A DNA stretch of 45,559 nucleotides. Source: WGAL01 sp964570865. GTDB taxonomy: Bacteria > Bacteroidota > Ignavibacteria > Ignavibacteriales > Melioribacteraceae. Positions 16,502 to 25,913 of the stretch are shown here, piece by piece. Each line of letters opens with the position of its first letter. Within the stretch, counting starts at the first letter, position 1. The stretch covers positions 1-45,559 of the forward strand of contig CAZMZM010000014.1 in NCBI GenBank assembly GCA_964570865.1, read 5' to 3'. Position numbers and translations under genes: made by a program. Below the pieces are notes generated by a model, which was not told the DNA's origin, did no database searches, and saw only the letters and a program-made list of their open reading frames with translations.

Positions 16502-17773
16502 ATGTCTGAAACTTTAAAAGAAATGATGAGCGCTTATGTAACGGGTTGTTTGGATAACGCCAACCTGATGCAGTTTGTTGATTATATCAACAGTGGCGGC
16601 TCTATTAATAATGACGAACTTGGCGAACTTCAAAATGTTGCCGCTCTAATTCCGATAATATTGGAAATCGAAAATCCTCCGGCTTCACTACAAAACAAGA
16701 TCTTTCAGCAAATCCCTGATAACGAAGATAATAGTAAAATAAAAACCCGTACAAAAAAAGCTAACCTTCGTGAAATATTGGAAAGTAAAAAAGCCGAAAG
16801 TGGAAAAAAAGAAGAACCGGAGATTAAAATTCCGGAAAACGTTTCTTTTAAAGGCACTTCAAAAACATTGAAACCGGTAAGCACTGCACCGAAAGAAGAT
16901 CATGAAGAAATTCCTCAACCGGAGGATAATTCAAAAGACACACCTTTTGAAAATCCGCTTGAAAAAGAACCGATTGACGATAATGATCCAAAGGAGAAAG
17001 AAGTTGTTAATCAGGCTTCCGATGAAGTATTTGCACCTAAAACAAACAAGGCAAAAAAGGAGAAAGTAACTCTTCCCCGCGAAAGCGTTACCGACAACCC
17101 TCATCCGCACGTTACTGTAAAGAGAAGCAAACGCCAAACTTTAGTTGTAACTCCGGAGTTAGAACAAGACCAAGCAGAGAGTAAATCACAACAAAATGAT
17201 GAACAATGTGAAGAAAGTAAACCGTTTTTGCACTCTTTAACATTAAAGATAATTACTGCGACTTCAATATTAATTTTTGTGATTTTACTGATAATGTACT
17301 TCTCCACCAAATCCTCCTTATCTGAAAAAGTTGCGTCACTACAAAAAGAAAAAAATGTTCTTAAAACCGAAGTTAAAACAAAGAACGACTTTATTAGTTC
17401 TAACTTACCCTTAATCGAATCTTTCAACCAGAAAGATTTGCTTGTAGTGCCCCTTGCCGGCACTGAAGACAAAGGAGGTTACGATGCAAGAATTTTACTT
17501 TCACCCTCAAGCAGATTAGGGATATTACAATTTATTAAAGAACCTCAAATCAGTATGAACGAATCACTTCAGCTTTGGCTTATCAGCAAAGGTCAATCAT
17601 ATTCTGTCGGAATCTTTCATCCCCATCCTGGCAAAAAGTTTTATTCGTTAAACAAACTGCCACACATTCCATTTGACGAAATCGAGATGTTCAGAATGAC
17701 AAAAGAGCCTCCAAGCGGTTCGGAATTCCCTTCGGGAAGCACAGTATATTTTGGAGCGTTTCCTGTTAAATAG
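16502..17773 (+). CDS. membrane anti-sigma factor with RskA-like C-terminal domain
   Basis: A 423-residue single-pass membrane protein. Residues 1-75 are helical and resemble the sigma-binding part of RskA proteins (MMSAYVTGCLD) without the HxxxCxxC zinc motif. Residues 76-240 form an unusually long, charged, Lys/Glu/Pro-rich linker, probably disordered. A membrane segment spans about 247-267, then a short coiled coil (KVASLQKEKNVLKTEVKTKN) and the outer RskA domain at about 310-423 (AGTEDKGGYDARILLSPSS, LQLWLISKGQSYSVGIF, VYFGAFPVK). It should hold the ECF factor inactive at the membrane, with release by proteolysis. It ends 20 bases from the convergent AlbA_2 gene. Confidence 0.82.
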   Translation: MSETLKEMMSAYVTGCLDNANLMQFVDYINSGGSINNDELGELQNVAALIPIILEIENPPASLQNKIFQQIPDNEDNSKIKTRTKKANLREILESKKAESGKKEEPEIKIPENVSFKGTSKTLKPVSTAPKEDHEEIPQPEDNSKDTPFENPLEKEPIDDNDPKEKEVVNQASDEVFAPKTNKAKKEKVTLPRESVTDNPHPHVTVKRSKRQTLVVTPELEQDQAESKSQQNDEQCEESKPFLHSLTLKIITATSILIFVILLIMYFSTKSSLSEKVASLQKEKNVLKTEVKTKNDFISSNLPLIESFNQKDLLVVPLAGTEDKGGYDARILLSPSSRLGILQFIKEPQISMNESLQLWLISKGQSYSVGIFHPHPGKKFYSLNKLPHIPFDEIEMFRMTKEPPSGSEFPSGSTVYFGAFPVK

Positions 17774-17793
17774 TCTAAATAGTCAAAACTCAA

Positions 17794-18447
17794 CTATTTC
17801 CCGGTAAAAAAATTTTCTCCGTTATCCTTTGTGTGTATCAAAAGCAAGTTTAGTCTAACCAAATTTATCAGTGTTCTCGAAGCTCGTCTCATTGAAATAT
17901 TGGCAAACTTGCTCAATGTTTTAGCTTCAATTGTTTCGTGATTTTCCAGATAGGTGAATACAGCTTTTTCGTTTGATGCAAACTCATAATTTTTTAACGG
18001 TTTGTTATCCGGATTAATCATCATCAACTTTATCATTTCCTTTCCGGCCAAAACACTTTTATCGTTAACACGTACATATACCTGAGCACTGTTTAAATCG
18101 AGTTTTTCATTGTAATCTTCAATCCGATGGGGTTTATCTGATGACGCCTCAATATAAACAACCGCTAACATTTTTTTCTTTATTTCCGGAAACTCGATTC
18201 TATATTTGACTGGAGGTACCGAGTAATGTTCGGCAGTTTCCTTTACCAATTCAGCAATCTCTTTTTCGCTTTCAATACCCAGAATTTTCCTGTTATCCCG
18301 AACCCCGAATATTAATATTCCACCCTTTGTATTGGCAAAAGCAATCATCTCTTTGGCAATTTTTTCGTGTTCTGTAAATTTCTGTTTGAATTCTACGGTT
18401 AGGTTTTCTCCTTTCGAAATAATATTCAAAAGTTCTGAAACATCCAT
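17794..18447 (-). CDS. AlbA_2 (Schlafen-like) domain protein with winged-helix C-terminus
   Basis: A 217-residue cytoplasmic protein. Residues 8-125 form an AlbA_2 domain with the characteristic EFKQKF start, IAKEMIAFANTKGG and GGILIFGVRDN glycine-rich segment. Residues 150-215 look like a winged helix (AVFTYLENHETIEAKTLSKFA, then MRRASRTLINLVRLNLL). Proteins of this type are often annotated as putative transcriptional regulators or ATP-binding proteins; the biochemical role is unsettled. The HATPase-like domain of longer relatives is missing. It starts two bases after the TPR lipoprotein gene, at the end of the secA operon. Confidence 0.7.
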   Translation of the reverse strand: MDVSELLNIISKGENLTVEFKQKFTEHEKIAKEMIAFANTKGGILIFGVRDNRKILGIESEKEIAELVKETAEHYSVPPVKYRIEFPEIKKKMLAVVYIEASSDKPHRIEDYNEKLDLNSAQVYVRVNDKSVLAGKEMIKLMMINPDNKPLKNYEFASNEKAVFTYLENHETIEAKTLSKFANISMRRASRTLINLVRLNLLLIHTKDNGENFFTGK

Positions 18448-18449
18448 GA

Positions 18450-20648
18450 TTACTTGCTGCCGGACTTCTTTTTATTTTTTAATGTATCTACTTTCGGTAA
18501 AGTGTTTATTTTCTTCTTAATTGCTTTTGCCGGACTTTTTGATTGCGGAATACTATTAATTTGTTGCTTTTCCGTTTGTATCGAGTCCTTTACCGCAACC
18601 GGTTTGGAAGATTTTAGAGAATCGGTTTTTATCAGTTTACGTAACGAATCTTTCTTTGCCGCCAATTTTATTGAATCTTGTCTTGCTTTTATTTTACGCT
18701 CTTCTTCCCTTATTTTATTCTCCCATGCTTTTACTTTGGGATTAGCAGCGCGTGCATATTCTGTGGTTTTATAATCTGTTGTTACCTTTTTATAATAGGC
18801 ATAAGCAGAATCGGGATTAAAAAGAATATTCTCGTAAATCCAACCTACAGTATAAAACGACTGCGGAACAATTGGAGATTTCGGAAAATTCGAAGGAATA
18901 TTTATTAAAATATTAAGAGCTTCTCTGTATCGCAAACTATCCATTTTGGCTTCCGCCTTAAAATATTCCTTCTGTGCAGGGTCACTATTTGTAACCTCTC
19001 TGATTATCCCGAGTTTTTTTGCTGCGGATTCTGCAAGCGGGCTAAAGGGATACTTTTTTACAACATACTTAAAGAGACTGTCACCTTTTATTGTATCGGC
19101 AACTGTTAAATAGTATGCTCCTAAATTATAATATGCGTTCGGATCATATCGTGTGGAATCAAAATCATCTATGATTTTTGAATAATAGAAAAAAGCCGAA
19201 TCCAAAACATCAAGCTCGGAAAAAAACAAGTTTCCTTTTTTTAAGTAAGTTTCCGAGAGAAGACTTTTTAATGAATCGGCGCTCAATTTTGGACGTTTAG
19301 GCTCTATCATTTTTTTAGCATCTTCCCGTTCCTTCTTTTTGAAAAGAGCCATTCTTTCTTCAATCGTAAGATTTTCCGCTTTTGTTTTATCTACATTAAG
19401 CGAGTCTTTCTTATTCAACGAATCTTTATTAACCTTTTCTTTATTATTGAACAGCAGATACTCCTGGTATGCTGCCGAATCCTTTTTAAACGCCTCAGGA
19501 TTAGTAGCATATAAATATTGCTTGAAATAAACTTTCTGATCTTTAGATGTCTTAAAATAAATATCTAATATATTCAGCCTTTTTCTTGAAATGAGTTTTA
19601 GTTTATCTTCAGCTTTGGTTTTTCCTACCCCTTGGTAGTATGTATAAGCGCTATCATAATTATGATAGATATTATCCATAATATTACCAAGCATATATTT
19701 TGCTTCGCCGCCTGTTTGCTTTGCTTTGTATAACGAATCTACAAGAGTAAATTGATAAATAGCTTCTCCGATTTCCCCCATCTTAAAGTAAAGTTTTCCA
19801 AGCTCTTCTTCTATTTCATCCTGATAATCATTAAATTTATCATCATCTTTTAATGAAAGCAGCAACTCTTCACTTTTGTCGTATTCCCCAAGTTCAAGCT
19901 GCATTTTTGCATACTCAAGTTTGCTTCTGAATTCCGTTTCAAAATCAGGCGAATAATCAAGTACTTTAGCAAACCAAATAGAAGCTTCGTCATATTTCTC
20001 AAGTTTCTTGTAAAGTTTACCGATTTCGTAAGCAAGCAGAGCTTTTATTTCATTGTTATCGGTAACATTATAAATTGCTTTTCCATCGGAAATTGCATTA
20101 TCATAATTTTCTCTAAAAACATAAAATGCTATTTCGGTTATGAAAGCGTCGGTAAGTAACTCAAGATTTTCCTCTTCGGAAGCTTTTTGCTTAACCACTT
20201 GCAGGGCTTTTAGTCCGTCATCAAACTTTCGCATCTGAAGTTCGGTTTTTGCTAACCATAACAAATTTTCCAAATAAAGGTCTGTATCACCTTTGGAAGC
20301 CAACTCTTTAAATTTTCGTTCCGCTTTCGGAAAATTTTTCTGATAGTAAAACACCTTGCCCAATATTAACAATGAAGGTTCGGCATATTTTGATTTTGGA
20401 TGATGCTGTAAAATATCCGAAAGATTTTTTACAACGTTATTAAACAACTTGTTAGTCCCGTTTGGAACTTTGTCAAACTTAAACTCAAAGGGGTCAGGCT
20501 TAGATTCATTTATCAATTCAATAGCTTGATTGTAATCCCTTTCCGCATTATAAAAAGTATTAAAATAGGTTACAAAATTATCCCAAAGGCTGCATCCCGA
20601 AAGCAAAACCAAAAGAGAAATAATCGATAATTTTTTACTCATATTCAT
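18450..20648 (-). CDS. large TPR-repeat lipoprotein
   Basis: A 732-residue lipoprotein. A start at ATG 20642 gives MSKKLSIISLLVLLSGCS with a clean lipobox (LSGC); ATG 20648 adds two residues. Nearly all of it up to residue 640 is tetratricopeptide-like helical repeats, for example KAERKFKELASKGDTDLYLE and DEASIWFAKVLDYSPDFETE, interrupted by a Lys/Asp-rich stretch near 405-460. The last 90 residues are Lys/Ser-rich and basic. The N-terminal YFNTFYNAERDYNQAIE and the layout recall the SprE/PorW-type TPR lipoproteins of Bacteroidota, but the resemblance is weak. It probably scaffolds envelope complexes at the outer membrane. It begins five bases after the P-II gene, within the secA operon. Confidence 0.7.
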   Translation of the reverse strand: MNMSKKLSIISLLVLLSGCSLWDNFVTYFNTFYNAERDYNQAIELINESKPDPFEFKFDKVPNGTNKLFNNVVKNLSDILQHHPKSKYAEPSLLILGKVFYYQKNFPKAERKFKELASKGDTDLYLENLLWLAKTELQMRKFDDGLKALQVVKQKASEEENLELLTDAFITEIAFYVFRENYDNAISDGKAIYNVTDNNEIKALLAYEIGKLYKKLEKYDEASIWFAKVLDYSPDFETEFRSKLEYAKMQLELGEYDKSEELLLSLKDDDKFNDYQDEIEEELGKLYFKMGEIGEAIYQFTLVDSLYKAKQTGGEAKYMLGNIMDNIYHNYDSAYTYYQGVGKTKAEDKLKLISRKRLNILDIYFKTSKDQKVYFKQYLYATNPEAFKKDSAAYQEYLLFNNKEKVNKDSLNKKDSLNVDKTKAENLTIEERMALFKKKEREDAKKMIEPKRPKLSADSLKSLLSETYLKKGNLFFSELDVLDSAFFYYSKIIDDFDSTRYDPNAYYNLGAYYLTVADTIKGDSLFKYVVKKYPFSPLAESAAKKLGIIREVTNSDPAQKEYFKAEAKMDSLRYREALNILINIPSNFPKSPIVPQSFYTVGWIYENILFNPDSAYAYYKKVTTDYKTTEYARAANPKVKAWENKIREEERKIKARQDSIKLAAKKDSLRKLIKTDSLKSSKPVAVKDSIQTEKQQINSIPQSKSPAKAIKKKINTLPKVDTLKNKKKSGSK

Positions 20649-20653
20649 GAAAA

Positions 20654-20992
20654 CTACAGAGCCGCTGTTCCGGATTCTTCGGTTCTGATTCTAATTACTT
20701 CATCAATTGTGGAAACGAAAATTTTTCCGTCGCCAACTTGACCGGTTTTGGCAACCGATAAAATTGAATCTATCACCAAATCCGCTTTATTCTCATCAAC
20801 AATAATTTCGATTTTAATTTTAGGTACAAATTCAATTTGATACTCACTGCCGCGATAAGTTTCCGTATGCCCTTTTTGTCGGCCGTAGCCGCGGACTTCG
20901 GTAATAGTCATCCCTTTAATTCCTTCATCAAGAAGCAATTCTTTTACTTCATCCAATTTAAAAGGACGAATAATAGCTTCAATTTTTTTCAT
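20654..20992 (-). CDS. P-II family nitrogen regulatory protein
   Basis: A 112-residue, full-length GlnB/GlnK-type signalling protein, trimeric in known members, which senses ATP/ADP and 2-oxoglutarate. Nearly every signature is present: MKKIEAIIRPFKLDEVKELL, the T-loop GYGRQKGHTETYRGSEYQ with uridylylation-site Tyr51, and the B-loop/C-terminal stretch TGQVGDGKIFVSTIDEVIRIRTEE. A strong ribosome binding site precedes it. No amtB, glnA or glnD lies nearby; it sits instead between secA and a TPR lipoprotein gene. That makes the choice between GlnB and GlnK impossible here, so no symbol is given. Confidence 0.93.
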   Translation of the reverse strand: MKKIEAIIRPFKLDEVKELLLDEGIKGMTITEVRGYGRQKGHTETYRGSEYQIEFVPKIKIEIIVDENKADLVIDSILSVAKTGQVGDGKIFVSTIDEVIRIRTEESGTAAL

Positions 20993-21000
20993 GGGAAAAT

Positions 21001-21004
21001 CTCC
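21001..21004 (-). promoter_or_regulatory. ribosome binding site of the P-II gene
   Basis: GGAG on the minus strand ends eight bases before the ATG at 20992 and overlaps the secA stop codon, so ribosomes finishing secA end on the P-II initiation site. Confidence 0.5.
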
Positions 21005-24000
21005 TATTCTATTTTACCGTGACAATTTTTATACTTTTTGCCGCTTCCGCACCAACACGGATCGTTGCGTCCAATCTTTTTCTCAACTCTAACAATCGGC
21101 TGCTGTTTACCTCTCCGTCCGCCTTCGTCCGTTTGTCCCGCTGTTCTTATTCCCATATTATCGGCGCTTTCTTTTCTAATAGTAATTCTTCTGTTCGAAG
21201 ATTTACGTTTATGCTGAACTTCATCCGGTTCGTGCGGGAAAAGCTTAAATGTCATAGAAATAATTTCATCTCTAATTGTTTGGAGCAAATCCACAAACAA
21301 CTTAAATGCTTCTCCCTTGTATTCAAGAAGCGGGTCCTTTTGTCCGTAAGCTCTTAGTCCGATTCCTTCTTTCAGATCATCCATCTCGCGAAGATGCTCT
21401 TTCCATTTCTCATCGATTACGCTCAATACGGCATATCGTTCAATTCTTGCAAGCAGTTCCGAACCGAGCATCTCTTCTTTTTCTTTGTAGAACTTATGGG
21501 CGGCTTCCATTATCTTATCTTTTACTCCGCTTTTCCCGAGCTTTTCAAGTTTATCAGGATCAATTTTAACATCAATCAAAAGATGCTTCATTAAAGTATC
21601 ACGGAGTTGCTCAACTTCACCGTTTTCGTAATGCTGTTCAATTAAATCATCTACGTAATCTTCAACATGCTCGAAAACTTCATCTTTTAATCTCTCCCCC
21701 TCCAGCGCTTTCTTTCTTCGGGAATAGATTACTTCCCTCTGCTGATTCATAACATCATCATATTCCAGCAATCTTTTACGAATGGCAAAGTTATTCTCTT
21801 CAACTTTTTTCTGTGCGCGCTCCACCGATTTTGTAATCATGGAGTGTTCGATTGCTTCGCCTTCTTCCAAGCCCAAACGTCCCATAACGTTTGTTATTTT
21901 ATCACTCCCGAACAATCGCATTAAATCATCTTCGAGCGATATAAAAAACTTACTTGTTCCGGGATCTCCCTGTCGTCCGGCACGTCCGCGCAACTGTCTG
22001 TCAATACGCCTCGACTCATGTCGTTCGGTACCGAGAATATAAAGCCCGCCTTTTTCCACTACACCGGCTCCTAATTTAATATCGGTGCCACGACCGGCCA
22101 TGTTGGTTGCAATCGTTACGGCACCCGGCTGTCCGGCAAATGCTACAATTTCCGCTTCGCGCTTATGCTGCTTAGCGTTTAATACGTTATGGGTTATTCC
22201 CTGACGTTTTAACATTCTGCTTAAAGTTTCGGAAACTTCAACGCTTGTTGTACCAACCAATACAGGTCTTCCCGCTGATTTCAACTCTTTAATCTTATTA
22301 ATTACCGCCGCATATTTCTCCCTTTTTGTACGGTAAATAGCGTCCTCTTCGTCAACACGGGCAATCGGTTTATTTGTAGGAATTACTACAACTTCAAGTT
22401 TATAGATCTCCCAAAACTCTCCCTCTTCGGTTTCAGCCGTACCGGTCATACCGGCTAATTTTTTGTAAAGCCTAAAATAATTTTGAAGCGTAATTGTAGC
22501 AAGGGTTTGGGTATCCTTTTCTACTTTTACGTTTTCCTTTGCTTCAATTGCTTGATGCAGCCCGTCGGAGTAACGTCTTCCCGGCAAAACACGTCCGGTA
22601 AACTCGTCAACTATAGCAATCTTGCCATCTTCGGTTACTACATATTCGTCGTCCCGCTCAAACATCGTATAAGCCCTGAGCAACTGATTGAGCGTATGAA
22701 TCGTATCGCTCCGTTCACTGTAAAGTTGATATAGCTCATCTTTCTTTTTCTTCTTCTCTTTTTCGGAAATTGTTTCGTCATTTTCCAAAACGCTTATTTC
22801 TTCTCCAAGGTCGGGTAAAACGAAAAAGTCTTTTCCTTCGGATGAACCGGCGGCTAATTCATCCCGTCCCTTTTCAGTCAAATCAATTGTGTTCAACTTT
22901 TCATCGATAGCGTAATAAAGTTCGTCATCGATTATGTGCATATACTTTCCTTTTTCACGGAGGTATTCCAACTCTGTTTGCTGCAGAAGTTTTTTATTTT
23001 CAGGTTCGGAAAGTAACTTTGAGAGTTTCTTGTTTTTAGGAAAACCTCTGTGTGCGCGGAGCAAAAGAACGCCTGCTTCCTTTTTATCTTTCGAGTCGTC
23101 CGTTTGTAAAAGCTGTTCGGCTTGCTGAACCAGTTCGGCTACAAATCTTTGCTGTTTTCTCACCAAGCGTTCTACTTTCGGTTTCATTTCAAAAAAGCGT
23201 TGGTCGTCGCTTTCAACCGGTCCGGAAATAATAAGAGGCGTTCTCGCTTCGTCAATTAAAACGGAGTCAACCTCATCCACAATTACATAGTTATGAACAC
23301 GCTGCACACGGTTTTCAATCGATATCGCCATATTATCACGGAGATAATCGAAACCAAATTCATTGTTTGTTCCGTATGCAATATCCATCTGATATACTTT
23401 TTTCCGCTCTTCCGGCGACATAGTGTTAAGAATACAACCGACAGTTAACCCATGAAACTTAAAGATTTGCCCCATCCATTCGCTATCACGTTTTGCAAGA
23501 TAATCGTTAACCGTAACCAAATGAACGCCTCTTCCTGTTAGAGCATTGAGATAAAGAGGAAACGTAGCAACAAGCGTTTTACCTTCACCGGTTGCCATCT
23601 CGGCAATCTTACCTTGATGCAAAACTATTCCGCCGATCAACTGAACATCGTAAGGAATCATATCCCACGTTACTTTTTGTCCTGCAGCATCCCACGAAGT
23701 TCCGACAAGTCTGCGGCAAGTATCTTTAACAACGGCAAATGCTTCCGGCAAAATCTCATCCAAAATGGATTCATATTTCTCGTCAAGTTCTTCGTTCAGC
23801 TTATCCAGATTATCATATAGCGTGTTTCTGTCCTCATCAATTTCATCTTGCTTAAGTTTCTCGTTTATCGTATCAATTTCATCTCGGATTGTTTTAGTTT
23901 CTTCCTGCAATCTGGCTTTAAAAGCCTCGGTCTTTTCCCGCAGTTCATCGTCCGTAAGATTTTCAAGTTTCTTGTATTCTTCATTAATTTGATCTACAAT

Positions 24001-24069
24001 TGGCCATAAATCTTTTACGGCTTTTTTATTTTTATCACCAAAAACTTTCTTTAGCAAATTTGTTAACAT
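21004..24069 (-). CDS. secA: preprotein translocase ATPase SecA
   Basis: The motor that drives unfolded proteins through SecYEG. Start at ATG 24069 (MLTNLLKKVFGDKN) fits the family; an upstream ATG at 24084 adds five residues. About 1021 residues against 901 in E. coli. Motifs: Walker A MATGEGKTLVATF, DEVDSVLIDEARTP, DEFTGRVLPGRRYSDGLHQA, ATNMAGRGTDI, RGRAGRQGDPG and the C-terminal zinc site CWCGSGKKYKNCHG. The extra length lies in two insertions: a coiled coil of about 50 residues before the Walker A region (near 65-115), and about 70 residues in the preprotein cross-linking domain (near 295-375). Such insertions are typical of the Bacteroidota lineage. First gene of a four-gene operon. Confidence 0.97.
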   Translation of the reverse strand: MLTNLLKKVFGDKNKKAVKDLWPIVDQINEEYKKLENLTDDELREKTEAFKARLQEETKTIRDEIDTINEKLKQDEIDEDRNTLYDNLDKLNEELDEKYESILDEILPEAFAVVKDTCRRLVGTSWDAAGQKVTWDMIPYDVQLIGGIVLHQGKIAEMATGEGKTLVATFPLYLNALTGRGVHLVTVNDYLAKRDSEWMGQIFKFHGLTVGCILNTMSPEERKKVYQMDIAYGTNNEFGFDYLRDNMAISIENRVQRVHNYVIVDEVDSVLIDEARTPLIISGPVESDDQRFFEMKPKVERLVRKQQRFVAELVQQAEQLLQTDDSKDKKEAGVLLLRAHRGFPKNKKLSKLLSEPENKKLLQQTELEYLREKGKYMHIIDDELYYAIDEKLNTIDLTEKGRDELAAGSSEGKDFFVLPDLGEEISVLENDETISEKEKKKKKDELYQLYSERSDTIHTLNQLLRAYTMFERDDEYVVTEDGKIAIVDEFTGRVLPGRRYSDGLHQAIEAKENVKVEKDTQTLATITLQNYFRLYKKLAGMTGTAETEEGEFWEIYKLEVVVIPTNKPIARVDEEDAIYRTKREKYAAVINKIKELKSAGRPVLVGTTSVEVSETLSRMLKRQGITHNVLNAKQHKREAEIVAFAGQPGAVTIATNMAGRGTDIKLGAGVVEKGGLYILGTERHESRRIDRQLRGRAGRQGDPGTSKFFISLEDDLMRLFGSDKITNVMGRLGLEEGEAIEHSMITKSVERAQKKVEENNFAIRKRLLEYDDVMNQQREVIYSRRKKALEGERLKDEVFEHVEDYVDDLIEQHYENGEVEQLRDTLMKHLLIDVKIDPDKLEKLGKSGVKDKIMEAAHKFYKEKEEMLGSELLARIERYAVLSVIDEKWKEHLREMDDLKEGIGLRAYGQKDPLLEYKGEAFKLFVDLLQTIRDEIISMTFKLFPHEPDEVQHKRKSSNRRITIRKESADNMGIRTAGQTDEGGRRGKQQPIVRVEKKIGRNDPCWCGSGKKYKNCHGKIE

Positions 24070-24084
24070 TGAATAAAACTCCAT

Positions 24085-24499
24085 TAAATATTAGAACCTT
24101 AAAGGTAATTAATGAGAATCTGAAAAGCAATGAAGAGAATCATTGAGACTGCCATTTTATGTTTGCAAAAAACATAAACTTCACATATTACTTTCAATTT
24201 TATTAATTAATAAGTTCTAAGATAAAAATACAAAGCAGATAAAATCCTATTCTGGTTATTTTAGATAACCTTTTTAAATGAAAATCTCTCTATTGATAAT
24301 TAGAATTCCAATTCTATTATTTCCTTTTGATAGAAAAAAGCAGAAAAATTTAGGAATAATTAACTTTACTATTAATTAATATTTTGCCATTTTTCAATCG
24401 TGAAAGAAATAATTCGAAATTAACTTTTTAGATATTATTTTCAATCAAATTTTTCATTAACTTAAGAATAAATCAAACCTTTGACCGAAAAATAAAATT
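24085..24499. other. divergent AT-rich spacer between secA and the yidD-like gene
   Basis: About 415 bases with no credible coding frame on either strand and no tRNA-like fold recognised. It must hold the promoters of two divergent operons, but no TTTG/TAnnTTTG pair with good spacing was found. Nothing else is seen in it. Confidence 0.5.
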
Positions 24500-24904
24500 A
24501 TGAAGCAAATATTTTTAATAATCATATTATTTTCCATTCCGCTTTTTGCACAAACCGAAGCCGGACGTTGGGAATCCCGAAAACCGGATTATAAGATTTT
24601 GCTCAATGCCGATAAAGATTATTCTCTTGACACATCTTCATTCGGAAATACTTTGCTAAGCGGATTCCAAAACACATACTATTTCCTTATTTCCGATTTA
24701 GATGGCGACAATTGTCCTTTTATTCCCACGTGTTCTCACTTTTTTGTGATTGCGGTAAAGGAAACCAATTTATTAAAAGGATTTTTGATGTTTGCAGATA
24801 GATTTACTCGCGATTTGAATTTTATTGAACGTGATAAATATCCTCGTGATAAAAACGGCCGCTTAATTGATTTTCCACGAAAGTATGAAATGTTGGGGAA
24901 TTAA
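24500..24904 (+). CDS. exported YidD-like protein (membrane protein insertion efficiency factor family)
   Basis: A 134-residue protein with a typical signal peptide (cleavage likely after LFAQ, residue 18). The C-terminal half is YidD-like: NCPFIPTCSHFFVIAVKET corresponds to the family CxFxPTCSxYxxxAI motif (Cys72, Cys78), followed by LLKGFLMFADRFTRDL where YidD has a conserved kG..L..R.xRC segment. Canonical YidD is a short cytoplasmic, membrane-attached protein encoded between rnpA and yidC. This one carries an export signal, an N-terminal extension of about 50 residues, and lies apart from both genes. The final Cys of the family is replaced. It is followed by two related TPR proteins. The role is unknown. 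Confidence 0.65.
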   Translation: MKQIFLIIILFSIPLFAQTEAGRWESRKPDYKILLNADKDYSLDTSSFGNTLLSGFQNTYYFLISDLDGDNCPFIPTCSHFFVIAVKETNLLKGFLMFADRFTRDLNFIERDKYPRDKNGRLIDFPRKYEMLGN

Positions 24905-24961
24905 TAATTAATGTTGTATAATTGAAAATAAAAATTATTTCGCCCATATTAATAATTGCTG

Positions 24962-25849
24962 ATGAGATTAAATAAACTAACTACTCAATTAATACTACTT
25001 TCTTTTTTTGTTACCGTTAACATTTTCGGACAAAGTTCAGAAAATCCTTTCTTGTCTCTTTCAAATAGATTAAAGTTTGCCGCCAATTTATACGAACAAA
25101 AAGATTTCATTCGTGCATTTGATGAATACCGCTATTTACTTATGTCCGCCCCGAATGACACACTGCGGCTTAATGCCGGCTTGGCTTTGAGAGGCACCGG
25201 CCGTTTCGAAGAAGCCGAAGATTACTTTAAAGGGTTGTTCTTCTTCTCTGATTTAAAAGATTACGCAAAGCTGGAATTTCTTAAAACCGAGTTTATTAGA
25301 AAGAATTACAGCAATTTTTACAATTTGCTTAATAATAAAGTCTATTTGCCCGATTCATACAAACCGGAATTGCAACGATTGAGATATTTCGGGCTTTTGA
25401 TCGAAAAAAAGGCACAGCTCCCCGATTCCGGTAAGTTCGTTTCGGTTTTCCCAAAGGATTACAAAAATGAAATCGGTGATTTTTATTATCGAAAACAACA
25501 TCCCGGCATGAAAAATCCGCTTCTTGCGGCGGCGCTTTCCACAGTTTTGCCGGGAGCCGGAAAGTTTTACACCGAAAATTATTCCGACGGAGCGGTAGCT
25601 TTAATTTTCACCGGTTTATTTTACGGATTAGCTGTTCATAATTTTTCTAAGGATAAAAATATTGCCGGAGCGGTTTATGCGGGAATCGGTTTGTTTTTTC
25701 ATGCCGGCAGCATTTATGGTTCGGCAACTTCGGCACAGATTTACAACGCCGGAAAACTGTTGGAATTTCAAAGCAAATTAATCGATTATGCCCAAAACCA
25801 TAAGTACTTTTTACCCGATACTGAAAAAATGTTTATAATCAGAAAATAA
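24962..25849 (+). CDS. exported TPR protein with C-terminal PGxGxxY membrane module (paralogue 1)
   Basis: Start at ATG 24962, since the TTG at 24956 only adds two residues; 295 residues. A signal peptide ends near NIFGQ. Residues 35-150 are tetratricopeptide-like helical hairpins (EQKDFIRAFDEYRYLL, then TGRFEEAEDYFKGLFF). From about 185 follows a membrane module: AAALSTVLPGAGKFYTENYS (PGAGKFY at 197-203), then DGAVALIFTGLFYGLAVHNF and a second hydrophobic stretch near 236-253. This PGxGxxY plus hydrophobic pair resembles DUF5683/TM2-like modules. The next gene shares the same architecture. It lies 57 bases after the YidD-like gene. Function unknown. Confidence 0.65.
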   Translation: MRLNKLTTQLILLSFFVTVNIFGQSSENPFLSLSNRLKFAANLYEQKDFIRAFDEYRYLLMSAPNDTLRLNAGLALRGTGRFEEAEDYFKGLFFFSDLKDYAKLEFLKTEFIRKNYSNFYNLLNNKVYLPDSYKPELQRLRYFGLLIEKKAQLPDSGKFVSVFPKDYKNEIGDFYYRKQHPGMKNPLLAAALSTVLPGAGKFYTENYSDGAVALIFTGLFYGLAVHNFSKDKNIAGAVYAGIGLFFHAGSIYGSATSAQIYNAGKLLEFQSKLIDYAQNHKYFLPDTEKMFIIRK

Positions 25850-25913
25850 TGGAACGATGATAAATCAGCTATTATCATATTCAATCTTAAAAATCAATGT
25901 GTTGTAATATTTG

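Noticed and set aside
17794..18447. Schlafen-like defence system
   Set aside because: The AlbA_2 protein is a lone gene at the end of a housekeeping operon, with no partner or mobile context.
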